Shown here one piece after another: positions 1-7,910 of a stretch of DNA of 64,000 nucleotides. The stretch covers positions 1 to 64,000 of the forward strand of contig JAUHXC010000019.1 of assembly GCA_030427205.1 (NCBI GenBank). The letters run 5' to 3'. The translations under genes and the position numbers were made by a program. The DNA comes from a bacterium (GTDB taxonomy: Bacteria; Myxococcota_A; Bradymonadia; UBA7976; UBA1532). Numbering within the stretch: the first letter of the stretch is position 1; each line of letters opens with the position of its first letter. The notes beneath the pieces are model-generated. The model was not told where the DNA came from, did not search any database, and worked only from the letters and a program-made list of their open reading frames with translations.

Positions 1-24
1 AGCCAGGATCAAACTCTCCAGTTG
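1..24 (-). rRNA. rrs: 16S rRNA, 5' end only (runs off the left edge)
   Basis: Read on the minus strand, positions 17 to 1 are the universal 16S start (AGAGTTTGATCCTGGCT, the 27F primer site). The mature 5' end should lie a few bases further right, near 24. Only this tip is in the window; the gene continues to the left of position 1. Confidence 0.93.
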
Positions 25-229
25 ATCTTGGTGCCACACGTGAAAGGTCACACGCGTGGTCTTGTATTGACGTTCAGGGCGTCCGCTTTCGCGGTGCCTG
101 CTCAATCCGCTTTTCAAGGAACCGGCCACCCTTTGCGCACCATGCGCCCTCTGAAAATCAAAGGGGCGTGTGCTTCAAGGGCTGGCCCGGGGACGCGGTG
201 AGCGGCGTGTTGCGCTTCATCGCGTCGGG
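25..229 (-). other. rrn leader (transcribed spacer before 16S)
   Basis: About 205 bases between the predicted rrn start site and the 16S 5' end, with no coding signature. On the minus strand, 123-111 reads GGTTCCTTGAAAA, the kind of CTTGAAAA block often found in rRNA leaders near boxA and processing signals. The assignment is by position and resemblance only. Confidence 0.45.
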
Positions 230-235
230 AGGCGG

Positions 236-288
236 TTTATACGGGCCTGCCTCTCGGGGCGCAAGATCTTTTTTCCGAGTTTTTCGAT
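236..288 (-). promoter_or_regulatory. Candidate rrn promoter with UP element
   Basis: On the minus strand there is a -35 TTGCGC (264-259), a 17-base spacer and a -10 TATAAA (241-236). Directly upstream, 288-266 is strikingly A-rich for this genome, with AAAAA and AAAAAA tracts, as in the UP elements of rRNA promoters. The promoter drives the 16S gene to the left and is divergent from the PPIase gene. Confidence 0.6.
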
Positions 289-348
289 CGGGCCGGTGAA
301 GTCGACGCACAGCACCCGCGGCGGGAATGGTCGCTGACCGCGCGACAG

Positions 349-377
349 TTGACCCGACCCCGGTTGAATGCTATCGG
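349..377 (+). promoter_or_regulatory. Candidate sigma70-type promoter for the parvulin gene
   Basis: TTGACC at 349-354, a 17-base spacer and TATCGG at 372-377, about 50 bases before the start codon. The -35 is good and the -10 weak. Three other promoters proposed in this window have the same TTGnCx-17-TAnnnn look. Confidence 0.35.
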
Positions 378-427
378 AATGCGCTTTCGACGCGATGTCG
401 ACGACGCCACACGGCAAGGAGTTTCGG

Positions 428-1672
428 ATGTTGGGGAACACGATTCGGGTCGGGCTGTTCCTGGCTGCGATGGTCGCGGTCAGCGGCTGCGCGAAGAAGG
501 ACACCGCGGGCAAGGGCGAGGCCACCAAGGCTGCGACCGCCGAGAAGGCGACCGCCGAGAAGGGGGCCGAGAAGGCCGCCGAGCCCACGGCCGACGGCGA
601 CGCGAAGCCCGCGGCGGCCGGTGGCCCGATCGCGAAGGTCAACGGGGTCGATATCCCGCGCGACGAGTTCGACAAGAAGTACGACAAGATGACCCGGGCG
701 TTCACCAAGCGGAACAAGGAGATCCCCCCGGGCCTCGCCGCGCGCTACCGGGAGTCGATCCTCAAGCAGCTCATCGACAAGGAGCTGCTCGATCAGAAGA
801 TCAAGGCGGAGACGATCACGGTCGACGAGAAGACGCTCGAGACCGAGTTCGCCGACTACAAGAAGATGTTCCGGACCGACGAGAACTTCGAGCGCTATCT
901 GAAGAGCTCGGACATCTCCGAGGCTCAGATCCGGGACAACATCCGCCACAATCTCGCGGTGCAGAAGCTGCTCGAGACCCGCGGTGATCTGGCGGTGACG
1001 CCCGAAGAGGTCAAGGCCTACTACGACGAGAATCAGAAGCGCTACGAGGTCAAGGAGCAGGTGCGGGCCAGCCACATCCTGTTCAAGGTCGGCAAGAAGG
1101 ACGGCGAGGCCGCCGCGAACGAGGCCAAGAAGAAGGCCGACGAGGTCTACAAGCTCGCCGCCAAGGCCGACGCCGACTTCGCCGCGCTCGCCAAGGAGCA
1201 CTCGCAGGGCCCGACGGCCTCGCGGGGCGGCGACCTCAGCTTCTTCACCCGCGGCCGCATGGTGCCCGAGTTCGAGCAGAAGGCCTTCGGTATGAAGGTC
1301 GGCGAGGTCTCGGCGCCCATCAAGACCCAGTTCGGCTGGCACATCATCAAGGTCACCGACAAGAAGGAAGGCCGTCAGCGTCCGTTCGACGAGGTGCAGG
1401 AGTCGATCGAGAAGCTCCTGAAGAACAAGAAGAGCCGGCGGGCCAAGGCCGATCTGCTCAAGGGCATCCGCACCGAGGCGAAGGTCGAGAAGTTCCTGCC
1501 CGAGCCGGAGAAGCCGGCTGCCGCGCCCGCGAAGCCCGGTGCGCCGGGCAAGCCGGCGATCGCGCCGGCCAAGGTCGATCCGACCAAGGCGCCGCAGCCG
1601 ATCAAGCCCAACGTGCCGGCGGCCCCCAAGCCGGCGGCCCCCAAGCCGGCCGACGGCAAGGGCACGCCCTGA
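428..1672 (+). CDS. Periplasmic parvulin-type peptidyl-prolyl isomerase, lipoprotein
   Basis: SurA/PrsA-like foldase expected to help outer-membrane or secreted proteins fold in the periplasm. The ATG at 428 is chosen because AAGGAG lies six bases upstream and it begins a signal peptide ending in the lipobox VSGC, where Cys becomes the lipidated first residue. An Ala/Lys/Glu-rich linker follows, then a SurA-like helical N-domain (about residues 70-205) and one PPIC domain (about 212-310) with the usual ASHILF start and GGDL..F core. The last 70 residues are a Pro/Ala/Lys-rich tail. The protein has 414 residues. The gene stands alone and is divergent from the rRNA operon. The fold is clear; its clients are unknown. 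Confidence 0.9.
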   Translation: MLGNTIRVGLFLAAMVAVSGCAKKDTAGKGEATKAATAEKATAEKGAEKAAEPTADGDAKPAAAGGPIAKVNGVDIPRDEFDKKYDKMTRAFTKRNKEIPPGLAARYRESILKQLIDKELLDQKIKAETITVDEKTLETEFADYKKMFRTDENFERYLKSSDISEAQIRDNIRHNLAVQKLLETRGDLAVTPEEVKAYYDENQKRYEVKEQVRASHILFKVGKKDGEAAANEAKKKADEVYKLAAKADADFAALAKEHSQGPTASRGGDLSFFTRGRMVPEFEQKAFGMKVGEVSAPIKTQFGWHIIKVTDKKEGRQRPFDEVQESIEKLLKNKKSRRAKADLLKGIRTEAKVEKFLPEPEKPAAAPAKPGAPGKPAIAPAKVDPTKAPQPIKPNVPAAPKPAAPKPADGKGTP

Positions 1673-1797
1673 GGCCGGTCGGCTGATCGACGGGCCGGCG
1701 TTCGCTCGGCCCGCGTGTGCGTCAAGGTGATGACGCGCCAACCTCCCCGTCAAACTTTCCCCTTATAGTGCGAACAGTTGGCCGCCCCAGGCTCAAG

Positions 1798-1812
1798 TGG
1801 ACGTTTGCTTGC
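1798..1812 (+). promoter_or_regulatory. Candidate sigma54 (-24/-12) promoter for motA
   Basis: TGG at 1798-1800 and TTGC at 1809-1812 place the GG and GC dinucleotides exactly ten bases apart, the sigma54 spacing. The start site would be near 1824, 48 bases before motA. The intervening bases fit the consensus less well (ACG instead of CAC). Confidence 0.3.
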
Positions 1813-1871
1813 CCGGCGGGTAGATTGAAGCGGCGCAGCGAGCGGGGTCTGGCCCCGGAGGTCGTTCGAGG

Positions 1872-2639
1872 ATGGATATTTCGACCGTCATCGGGATGGT
1901 CGCCGGTCTGGCGTTCATCGCGATCGCGATCCTGCTCGGCGGGGAGTTGGGGCTGTTCCTCGATCCGCCTTCGATGTTGATCGTCTTCGGTGGCACGACG
2001 GCGACGATGTTCATCCGCTATCCGCTCAAGATCGTCTTCACGTTGTTCCCGGTCGCCAAGAACGCGTTCTTCAATACCCCGCCCGATCAGTCCGAGGTCA
2101 TCACGCAGTTCATCCAGCTGTCGCAGATCGCGCGCAAGGAGGGCCTGCTGGCCCTCGAACGGGTTCAGTTCGAGGATGAGTTCCTCGCCAAGGGCATCAA
2201 CTACTGCGTCGACGGCGCCGAGACCCATCAGATCGAGTCGATCCTGATGAAGGAGGTCGAGTACCTCAAGGCGCGGCATACGGCGGGTCAGGACATGCTG
2301 GGCGCCATCAATACCTCGGCGCCGGCCTTCGGCATGATCGGTACGCTGATCGGGCTGGTGAACATGCTGGCGAACATGGACGACCCGAAGTCCATCGGCC
2401 CGGCGATGGCGGTGGCGATCTTGACGACGCTCTATGGCGCGGTCATTTCGAACTTGTTCGCCACCCCGCTGAGAGACAAGCTCGCCTACTACAGCAGCAA
2501 GGAGCTCGACATGAAGCTGCTCATGGTCGAGGGCATTCTGGGGCTCAAGCGGGGCGAGAACCCGCGTATGCTCGAGGAGACGCTGCATACCTTCCTGGCG
2601 CCGACCGAGCGCGCCGCGCTCAAGTCCGCGTCGTCCTGA
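1872..2639 (+). CDS. motA: Flagellar-type stator protein MotA
   Basis: Inner-membrane subunit of the ion-driven stator. In 255 residues it shows the MotA/PomA layout: two N-terminal membrane helices, a cytoplasmic domain with the charged region that contacts the rotor, then two helices including the motif TSAPAFGMIGTLIGLV (about residues 149-164) that lines the ion channel. A GGAGG-type site lies about ten bases before the ATG. Two motB genes follow after 9 and 3 bases, so the three form one transcription unit. No other flagellar genes are nearby; the partner motor (flagellar or gliding/Agl-type) cannot be told from this window. Confidence 0.92.
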   Translation: MDISTVIGMVAGLAFIAIAILLGGELGLFLDPPSMLIVFGGTTATMFIRYPLKIVFTLFPVAKNAFFNTPPDQSEVITQFIQLSQIARKEGLLALERVQFEDEFLAKGINYCVDGAETHQIESILMKEVEYLKARHTAGQDMLGAINTSAPAFGMIGTLIGLVNMLANMDDPKSIGPAMAVAILTTLYGAVISNLFATPLRDKLAYYSSKELDMKLLMVEGILGLKRGENPRMLEETLHTFLAPTERAALKSASS

Positions 2640-2648
2640 GCTGAGCCG

Positions 2649-3440
2649 ATGGCGGAGGAAGCCGAGGAGGAGGAAGGCGGCGGAGGTCTACCAGAGGAGA
2701 CCATCTGCGAGGAGGGCGCGCCGGAGTGGGTCGTGACCTTCGGCGACATGATGTCGCTGCTGCTGACCTTCTTCATCTTGCTGTTGTCGTTCGCGACGAT
2801 GGACGTGATGCGCTTCAAGCAGCTCGCCGGCACGATCAAGCAGGGCTTCGGGCTCAAGGTCAAAGAGCAGCTGATCGTGGTGCCCAAGGCGGCGGATATG
2901 GTGCGGCGCCAGACCCGCATCGACTTCAACGCCAAGAAGGTGATGGAGGAGCTCAAGCGCAAGCTCGACCCGCATTCGCGCACCAAGCGCACCGCCCAGG
3001 TGACGATCGAGGTCTTCCAGAGCTATCGCGGCGTGGTGGCGCTCTTCCCGGCAGACGAGTTCTTCGTGCCGGGCACCGATCGCCTCAAGCCCGAGGCGCG
3101 ACCGCTGCTGGCGATCGTCGCCGAGCAGTATCGCGACATCAACGAGAGGAAGGGTGATCCGGAGAATCCGGACAGTCGCTTCGAACTGCTGGTGGAGGTG
3201 CGCAGTCCCGAGGGTGCGCCGCGCGCGCCGCGGTTCGCCGATACCTGGTCGCTCACCGCGGCACAGGCGGTTGCGGTCTCCCGCGCGCTTCGGACTCAGG
3301 GCCTGCCCGATGGCGATGTCGTCGCCGTCGGCCGAGGGCCGGCGCCTTCTACTCCGAAGCCGGGCACCGTCGGGGCGCCGCCGAGCGGTTCGACGGTGGA
3401 GTTCGTCTTCCTGTCGCGTCCGCTGAAGCCGAGGAACTGA
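2649..3440 (+). CDS. MotB-like stator protein with a degenerate peptidoglycan-binding domain
   Basis: 263 residues. After an acidic N-terminus comes the MotB membrane helix with FGDMMSLLLTFFILLL, keeping the ion-binding Asp (D32 of E. coli MotB). The periplasmic OmpA-like domain is altered. Where the family has HTD and N..LS..RA, this protein has EVRSPEG and TWSLTAAQA, and the closing NRRIE motif is replaced by STVEFVF. Peptidoglycan anchoring is therefore doubtful. It sits between motA and a canonical motB, so it may pair with the second MotB in a heterodimeric stator, or be a paralogue taking another role. Confidence 0.85.
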   Translation: MAEEAEEEEGGGGLPEETICEEGAPEWVVTFGDMMSLLLTFFILLLSFATMDVMRFKQLAGTIKQGFGLKVKEQLIVVPKAADMVRRQTRIDFNAKKVMEELKRKLDPHSRTKRTAQVTIEVFQSYRGVVALFPADEFFVPGTDRLKPEARPLLAIVAEQYRDINERKGDPENPDSRFELLVEVRSPEGAPRAPRFADTWSLTAAQAVAVSRALRTQGLPDGDVVAVGRGPAPSTPKPGTVGAPPSGSTVEFVFLSRPLKPRN

Positions 3441-3443
3441 TCG

Positions 3444-4259
3444 ATGGCCGAGGAGGAGGTCGAGCAGCCCGAAGGCGCAGACGGCGAACAGGAAGATCCA
3501 CCACCATTCGAGCCCGCCGAAGAGGAGGTCGTCTGCGAGGAGGGTGCCCCCGAGTGGGTCGTCACGTTCGGCGACATGATGTCGCTCTTGCTGACCTTCT
3601 TCATCCTGCTGCTGTCGTTCGCCAACCTCGAGATCATCAAGTACAAGATTCTGTCGGGCTCGATCATGACCGCTTTCGGTGTTCAGGAGGTCACCCCGGC
3701 GTTCACCCGGCCGCAGGCCAACAAGGTGATCGCCAAGGAGTTCTCCATGGACTTCCAGCCACGGGTGGTGCTCGACGGTATGAAGAAGGCTCAGGAGCAG
3801 CAGGTGGCCCGGACCCCGTCGGGTCGGGTCAACATCGAGGTGTACGAAGACTATCGGGGCATCGTCATCTCGATCGGCGAGGAGCACATGTTCGAGGCGG
3901 GCCGCGCCGATCTGCGGCCAGCGATCTGGCCTTTTCTCGATGACGTGCTGCAGGTGGCGAAGACCAATCGGGCCCAGATTCAGGTGGAAGCCCATACCGA
4001 CGGCATCCCGATGCGTTCGGCACGCTATCCGTCCAACGACCACCTCTCGGCGGCGCGCTCGGTGGCCGTGATCAACTACTTCATGGGCGTCGAGGCCAGC
4101 GAGGCCCCCGAGGATCGTCTGCCGGCCCATCGGCTGGAGGCCCTGCCCGCCGGCGCATCGCGCCCGCGGTCGCTGAACATGACCGAGGCCGGCCGGCGGC
4201 GCAATCGACGCATCGAGTTGGTCTTCTATCGCGCGCCGGAGAACTATCGGCGGCAGTGA
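3444..4259 (+). CDS. motB: Flagellar-type stator protein MotB (canonical)
   Basis: 271 residues. The acidic N-terminus and the membrane helix (FGDMMSLLLTFFILLLSF) match the preceding protein almost exactly, including the ion-binding Asp. Unlike that protein, it keeps a complete OmpA/MotB domain: EAHTDGIP, the N..LSAARS helix and RRRNRRIELVF near the C-terminus, the residues that hold peptidoglycan. It starts 3 bases after its paralogue in the motA unit. The near-identical first 60 residues with diverged C-terminal domains suggest a tandem duplication. Confidence 0.92.
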   Translation: MAEEEVEQPEGADGEQEDPPPFEPAEEEVVCEEGAPEWVVTFGDMMSLLLTFFILLLSFANLEIIKYKILSGSIMTAFGVQEVTPAFTRPQANKVIAKEFSMDFQPRVVLDGMKKAQEQQVARTPSGRVNIEVYEDYRGIVISIGEEHMFEAGRADLRPAIWPFLDDVLQVAKTNRAQIQVEAHTDGIPMRSARYPSNDHLSAARSVAVINYFMGVEASEAPEDRLPAHRLEALPAGASRPRSLNMTEAGRRRNRRIELVFYRAPENYRRQ

Positions 4260-4281
4260 GCGGGGTGCGCGCCCTCGACGG

Positions 4282-4842
4282 TCAGAACGCCTGGCCGACG
4301 TCGGCGTGGGGGTTGGCGATCAGCTCACAGCCCGCCAGCAGTGTCTCGCCGATGGCCGCCCGACCCGCCGCGAGCGCCTCTTCCGCGTCGTGCAGCAGCC
4401 CGCTGAAGACGAAGTGCCCCTTGCCGCCGACGTGATCGGCGAGCACCAGCCGCAGGCCATGGACCTCGGCCGCTTTGAGCGCGGCGTCGGCGGCGCGGAT
4501 GGTCGCCGCGATCGAGAACGCTTCGAGCACGCCGATCGACTCCAGCGGCGCCTCGCGAGACCCGTCGGCGAGCAGCTCTTCGAGGTGCTGGTGGGGATAG
4601 GGCAAGAAGACCCGGTCGATCAGAGCCTCGCGCGCGAGCTGCAGCCCGGCCTTCATGGCTTCGTCGACCTCGTCGACGCCGCCGCGCACCTGCACGATGT
4701 ACTTGCCGGGGTGGGTGCTCGCGGCGCGGGCCAGCCGAACCGGCGCCCGCTTCACCATCGCGTCGCAGACCACCAACCCCCGGGCGATGGAGCACAGCTC
4801 GATGAGGCCGAGCGCGGGCCCGTCGGGGGCGGTGGTGATCAT
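4282..4842 (-). CDS. BMC-T shell protein (tandem BMC domain)
   Basis: Shell subunit with two BMC folds in one chain that trimerises into a pseudohexameric tile. It has 186 residues, the usual size for single-layer BMC-T proteins. Domain 1 (about 10-90) begins ALGLIELCSIARGLVVCDAMVKRAPV and domain 2 (about 100-180) begins ESIGVLEAFSIAATIRAADAALKAA, both with the BMC-type opening strand and alternating helix. Last gene of the BMC operon: its ATG follows the aldehyde dehydrogenase stop by one base. From memory the sequence is closest to the BMC-T1 type of Haliangium. No PduT-like iron-sulfur cysteine is obvious at the pore. Confidence 0.9.
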   Translation of the reverse strand: MITTAPDGPALGLIELCSIARGLVVCDAMVKRAPVRLARAASTHPGKYIVQVRGGVDEVDEAMKAGLQLAREALIDRVFLPYPHQHLEELLADGSREAPLESIGVLEAFSIAATIRAADAALKAAEVHGLRLVLADHVGGKGHFVFSGLLHDAEEALAAGRAAIGETLLAGCELIANPHADVGQAF

Positions 4843-4843
4843 C

Positions 4844-6283
4844 TCAGACGATCCGGAAGGCGTCCTTGAGCACGCAGCGGCGGGCTCGGGCGAAGTGACG
4901 GGCGCAGGTCATACCCTCACCGGTGGGGCTGGCGATGGTCCACGAGGTGTAGCCTTCACCGTCGAGCCCCACGCCGGCGGCGCTGGGTGCGTTCTTGACG
5001 AAGATCGAGGTGTTGCAGGCCCGCGCCATCTTGCTCAACGCCACGATGTTGTGGCTGTGCATCACCGAGGTGTGGCCGTAGCCGTGCTCGACCCGCACCG
5101 CGCAGTCGATGGCCGCGTCGACGTCGGGCACCCGCACGAAGCCGAGCACCGGCAGCAACATCTCATGCTGAACGAACGGGTGCTTCTCGTCGACCTCGGC
5201 GTAGGCCAGCCGGGTGGACTCGGCCACCCGGATGCCGGCGTCGGCCAGGATCACCGCGGCGTCCTTGCCGATATAGCTGCGGTTGACGTGATCGTCGGGC
5301 GTGATGAGCAGCTTCTCGAGCCGCCGCAGGTCGCGGCCTTTGATCTCGACCGCGTCGTTGCGCTGCATCTCGCGCTTGAGCGCGTCGGCGATGTCGGCGA
5401 CCGCGATGATCTCCTTCTCGACGATGCAGATGATGTTGTTGTCGAGGCTGGCGCCGAAGACCAGGTCGCGGGCGGCGCGGGCGATGTCGGCGGTCTCGTC
5501 GACGATGACCGGCGGATTGCCCGGACCCGCCGCGATGGCCCGCTTGCCCGACGCCATGGCCGCCTTGACCACCCCGCCCCCGCCGGTGACCACGAGCAAT
5601 CGGATGCCCGGGTGCTTCATCAGGGTCTGGGCGCTCTCGATGGTCGGCTCGGCGACGCAGTTGAACAGCTCGCCGGGCCCGCCTTCGGCTTCGATGGCCC
5701 GGTTGAGACGGTCGATGAAGAAGGCGCTCGTCTTCTTGGCGTTGGGGTGGGTATTGAAGACCACCGCGTTGCCCGCCGCGAGCATGCCGATCCCGTTGTT
5801 GAGGATGGTCTCGGTGGGGTTGGTGCACGGGGTGATGCTGCCGATGACGCCGTAGGGCGCCCACTCGGTCAGGGTGAGCCCGTGGTCGCCCGTCCAGGCC
5901 GTGGGCTGCAGTATCTCGACGCCGGGGGTCTTGTCGGCGACGAGTCGGTTCTTGGCCAGCTTGTCGGTGTAGCGCCCGAGCCCCGTCTCGTCGACAGCCA
6001 TGCGGCTGATGTCGTCGAGCAGATCGATGGTCGTCTTGCGCAGCGCGGCGATATAGCGCCGACGGTCATCGAGCGGGATGGCTTGCAGAGCACGAAACGA
6101 CCGCTCGGCAGCCGCGACGGCGTCGTCGACGGTACGGTGCACCCCCCGGCCGTCGGTGTGCACCCCGCCCGACCCCCGTCCATGACGCAGCACGGCCGGC
6201 GCGCGCGAGGCAGCAGTATCGGTCGAGAGGCGGGAGACGACCTGCTCGACGATGCGGGCGATGCGACGCTCGTCGATCTCCAC
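4844..6283 (-). CDS. CoA-acylating aldehyde dehydrogenase of a microcompartment (PduP/EutE-like)
   Basis: Oxidises an aldehyde to acyl-CoA with NAD+ inside the shell. 479 residues. Residues 1-23 (MEIDERRIARIVEQVVSRL and on) form an amphipathic helix followed by a Gly/Ala-rich linker, the typical encapsulation peptide of BMC cargo. The catalytic domain keeps the family motifs: PCTNPTET, VTGGGGVVKAA, GPGNPPVIVD and the nucleophile Cys286 in NNIICIVEKE. It starts with GTG behind AAGGAG that lies within the end of the BMC-P gene, 3 bases downstream of that gene. The substrate aldehyde cannot be deduced because no lyase, aldolase or diol dehydratase is encoded here. Confidence 0.93.
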   Translation of the reverse strand: MEIDERRIARIVEQVVSRLSTDTAASRAPAVLRHGRGSGGVHTDGRGVHRTVDDAVAAAERSFRALQAIPLDDRRRYIAALRKTTIDLLDDISRMAVDETGLGRYTDKLAKNRLVADKTPGVEILQPTAWTGDHGLTLTEWAPYGVIGSITPCTNPTETILNNGIGMLAAGNAVVFNTHPNAKKTSAFFIDRLNRAIEAEGGPGELFNCVAEPTIESAQTLMKHPGIRLLVVTGGGGVVKAAMASGKRAIAAGPGNPPVIVDETADIARAARDLVFGASLDNNIICIVEKEIIAVADIADALKREMQRNDAVEIKGRDLRRLEKLLITPDDHVNRSYIGKDAAVILADAGIRVAESTRLAYAEVDEKHPFVQHEMLLPVLGFVRVPDVDAAIDCAVRVEHGYGHTSVMHSHNIVALSKMARACNTSIFVKNAPSAAGVGLDGEGYTSWTIASPTGEGMTCARHFARARRCVLKDAFRIV

Positions 6284-6286
6284 CGG

Positions 6287-6580
6287 TTACTCCTTCTGGT
6301 ACAGCACCTCGCCGCCGACCTCGTAGGTGTCGACGATGGCCATGATCGTCGCGTCGACCGGGCGATTGTTGGTCAGGGTCGTCTGCCGCGCCGAAGAGCC
6401 GCTGGCGTAGAGCACGACTTCACCCACGCCGGCGCCCACCGCGTCGACGGCGATCACCCCGCCGCTCTTGATCTCGCCGGTGGCCAGATCGAGCGGAGCG
6501 ACGGCGAGGAACTTCATCCCCACCAGCTCTTCTTCTTTGCGACTGGCGACGACGGTGCCGACGACCTTGCCGATGATCAC
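6287..6580 (-). CDS. BMC-P shell vertex protein (EutN/CcmL family)
   Basis: 97-residue pentamer that caps the twelve vertices of a microcompartment. It opens with IIGKVVGTVVASRKEE and continues with GAGVGEVVLYASGSSARQ and a closing AIVDTYE strand, the EutN/CcmL pattern. GTG start, 9 bases after the BMC-H stop. Only one BMC-P is present here, whereas some myxobacterial shells use three paralogues scattered in the genome. Confidence 0.92.
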   Translation of the reverse strand: MIIGKVVGTVVASRKEEELVGMKFLAVAPLDLATGEIKSGGVIAVDAVGAGVGEVVLYASGSSARQTTLTNNRPVDATIMAIVDTYEVGGEVLYQKE

Positions 6581-6589
6581 CTCGGCCCC

Positions 6590-6883
<294 letters not shown>

Positions 6884-6984
6884 CGGGTCCTCCGTCGTGG
6901 CGGGCGCGAGGCCCGCCGCCGGTGCCTCCCCATCGGGAGGCGGTTTGTCTTCGGTTCAATCCCGCAGCCGAAGCCGCGGGGGGT

Positions 6985-7623
6985 TCATTTGTCCTTGAAC
7001 GAAGGCGGCACCACGCCGGTGACGCCTTCGATGGCGGCGATGGCCGCATCGCGCGCGCTGTCGATCTCGGCCTCGCTGCCGGCGAGGTACAGCCGCCCGA
7101 AGGCCCCGAAGGGGCGGATGTCGATCAGGAAGACGTCCGCAGCCTTCTCCGCTTCGTTGGCGGCCAGGGTGATGTAGCCGGCGGGCTGGGTCTCGAGGAT
7201 GAAGAGCGACTGCCCCGGCAGGATCATGTTGCCCCGGCTGTTCCGGTTGATGATCTGCGTCTGGTAGGGCTCGACGGCGCGGATGATCTGGTTGGAGACC
7301 ACCCGCGGCTTCATCCGCTCTTCCTCGCGGCAGCCGAGCTGCTCGAGGATGGCGTCGCCGGCGCTCTGCACCTCGCCCTTGTCGAACTCGTGCACTTCGA
7401 GCAGCCCGTAGGCGCGCTCGACGACCTGCACCGCCGGAGCGACGGTGGTCGCCTTGAGCGCCACGTCGGTGACCCGGTTGATCGCGATGCCGGGGGCGAT
7501 CTCGACCCACAGCGACGCCATCTCGGGCAAGGGCAGGAACCCGCGCGACGTCTTGCCGATATAGCTGGTCAGCTGGGGTTGCAGGCTGTCGAGGAAGACG
7601 TACGTTCGAAGGGTGATGCTCAT
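6985..7623 (-). CDS. BMC-T shell protein, probably of the double-stacked type
   Basis: First gene of the BMC operon, 212 residues. It differs clearly from the other BMC-T. It lacks the classic short BMC start and instead has two longer domains with phrases such as ASLWVEIAPGIAINRVTDVALKA, VVERAYGLLEVHEFDKGEV and FILETQPAGYITLAANEAEKAA. From memory this is the signature of Haliangium BMC-T2/T3 proteins, which stack two trimers into a tile with a chamber and gated pores. The ATG at 7623 (MSITLRTY) is chosen over a GTG eight codons upstream because the known homologues begin this way. It would be the transport tile of the shell. Confidence 0.87.
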   Translation of the reverse strand: MSITLRTYVFLDSLQPQLTSYIGKTSRGFLPLPEMASLWVEIAPGIAINRVTDVALKATTVAPAVQVVERAYGLLEVHEFDKGEVQSAGDAILEQLGCREEERMKPRVVSNQIIRAVEPYQTQIINRNSRGNMILPGQSLFILETQPAGYITLAANEAEKAADVFLIDIRPFGAFGRLYLAGSEAEIDSARDAAIAAIEGVTGVVPPSFKDK

Positions 7624-7666
7624 CGCGTTCGAAAGGCCTCTCGGCACCGCCGGTGAAGGTGGGCGG

Positions 7667-7695
7667 ACCCTAGCATGGGGTCAGCAGGCTGACAA
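7667..7695 (-). promoter_or_regulatory. Candidate BMC operon promoter with overlapping palindrome
   Basis: On the minus strand a -35 TTGTCA (7695-7690), 17 bases and a -10 TAGGGT (7672-7667), about 45 bases before the first BMC gene. A perfect 14-base palindrome GTCAGC-AG-GCTGAC (7680-7693) overlaps the -35 and spacer, the right place for a repressor operator. Both are pattern-based. Confidence 0.35.
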
Positions 7696-7910
7696 CCGGC
7701 ACGCTCGGCGGCATCGGCGGGCTCAACGCCGTAGCCGGGGACCGCCCGTCGCCGGCGGTGATGCTGACCGCCCCGAGCCCTCCGACGAAGCGGCCATGCC
7801 GACGCCGACCCCCTTCGCGCGGTGGATCGGGCCGGTCGCATCGGGCATTCTCCTTTCGGGTCGATGGCGCACCCGGCGCGTCGCCCCACAGAGCCCACGG
7901 AGTCGTCCGC

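Noticed and set aside
4282..4842. BMC-T as an iron-sulfur PduT homologue
   Set aside because: I see no cysteine at the three-fold pore position; the few Cys residues are in the opening strand, the adjacent helix and the C-terminal segment.
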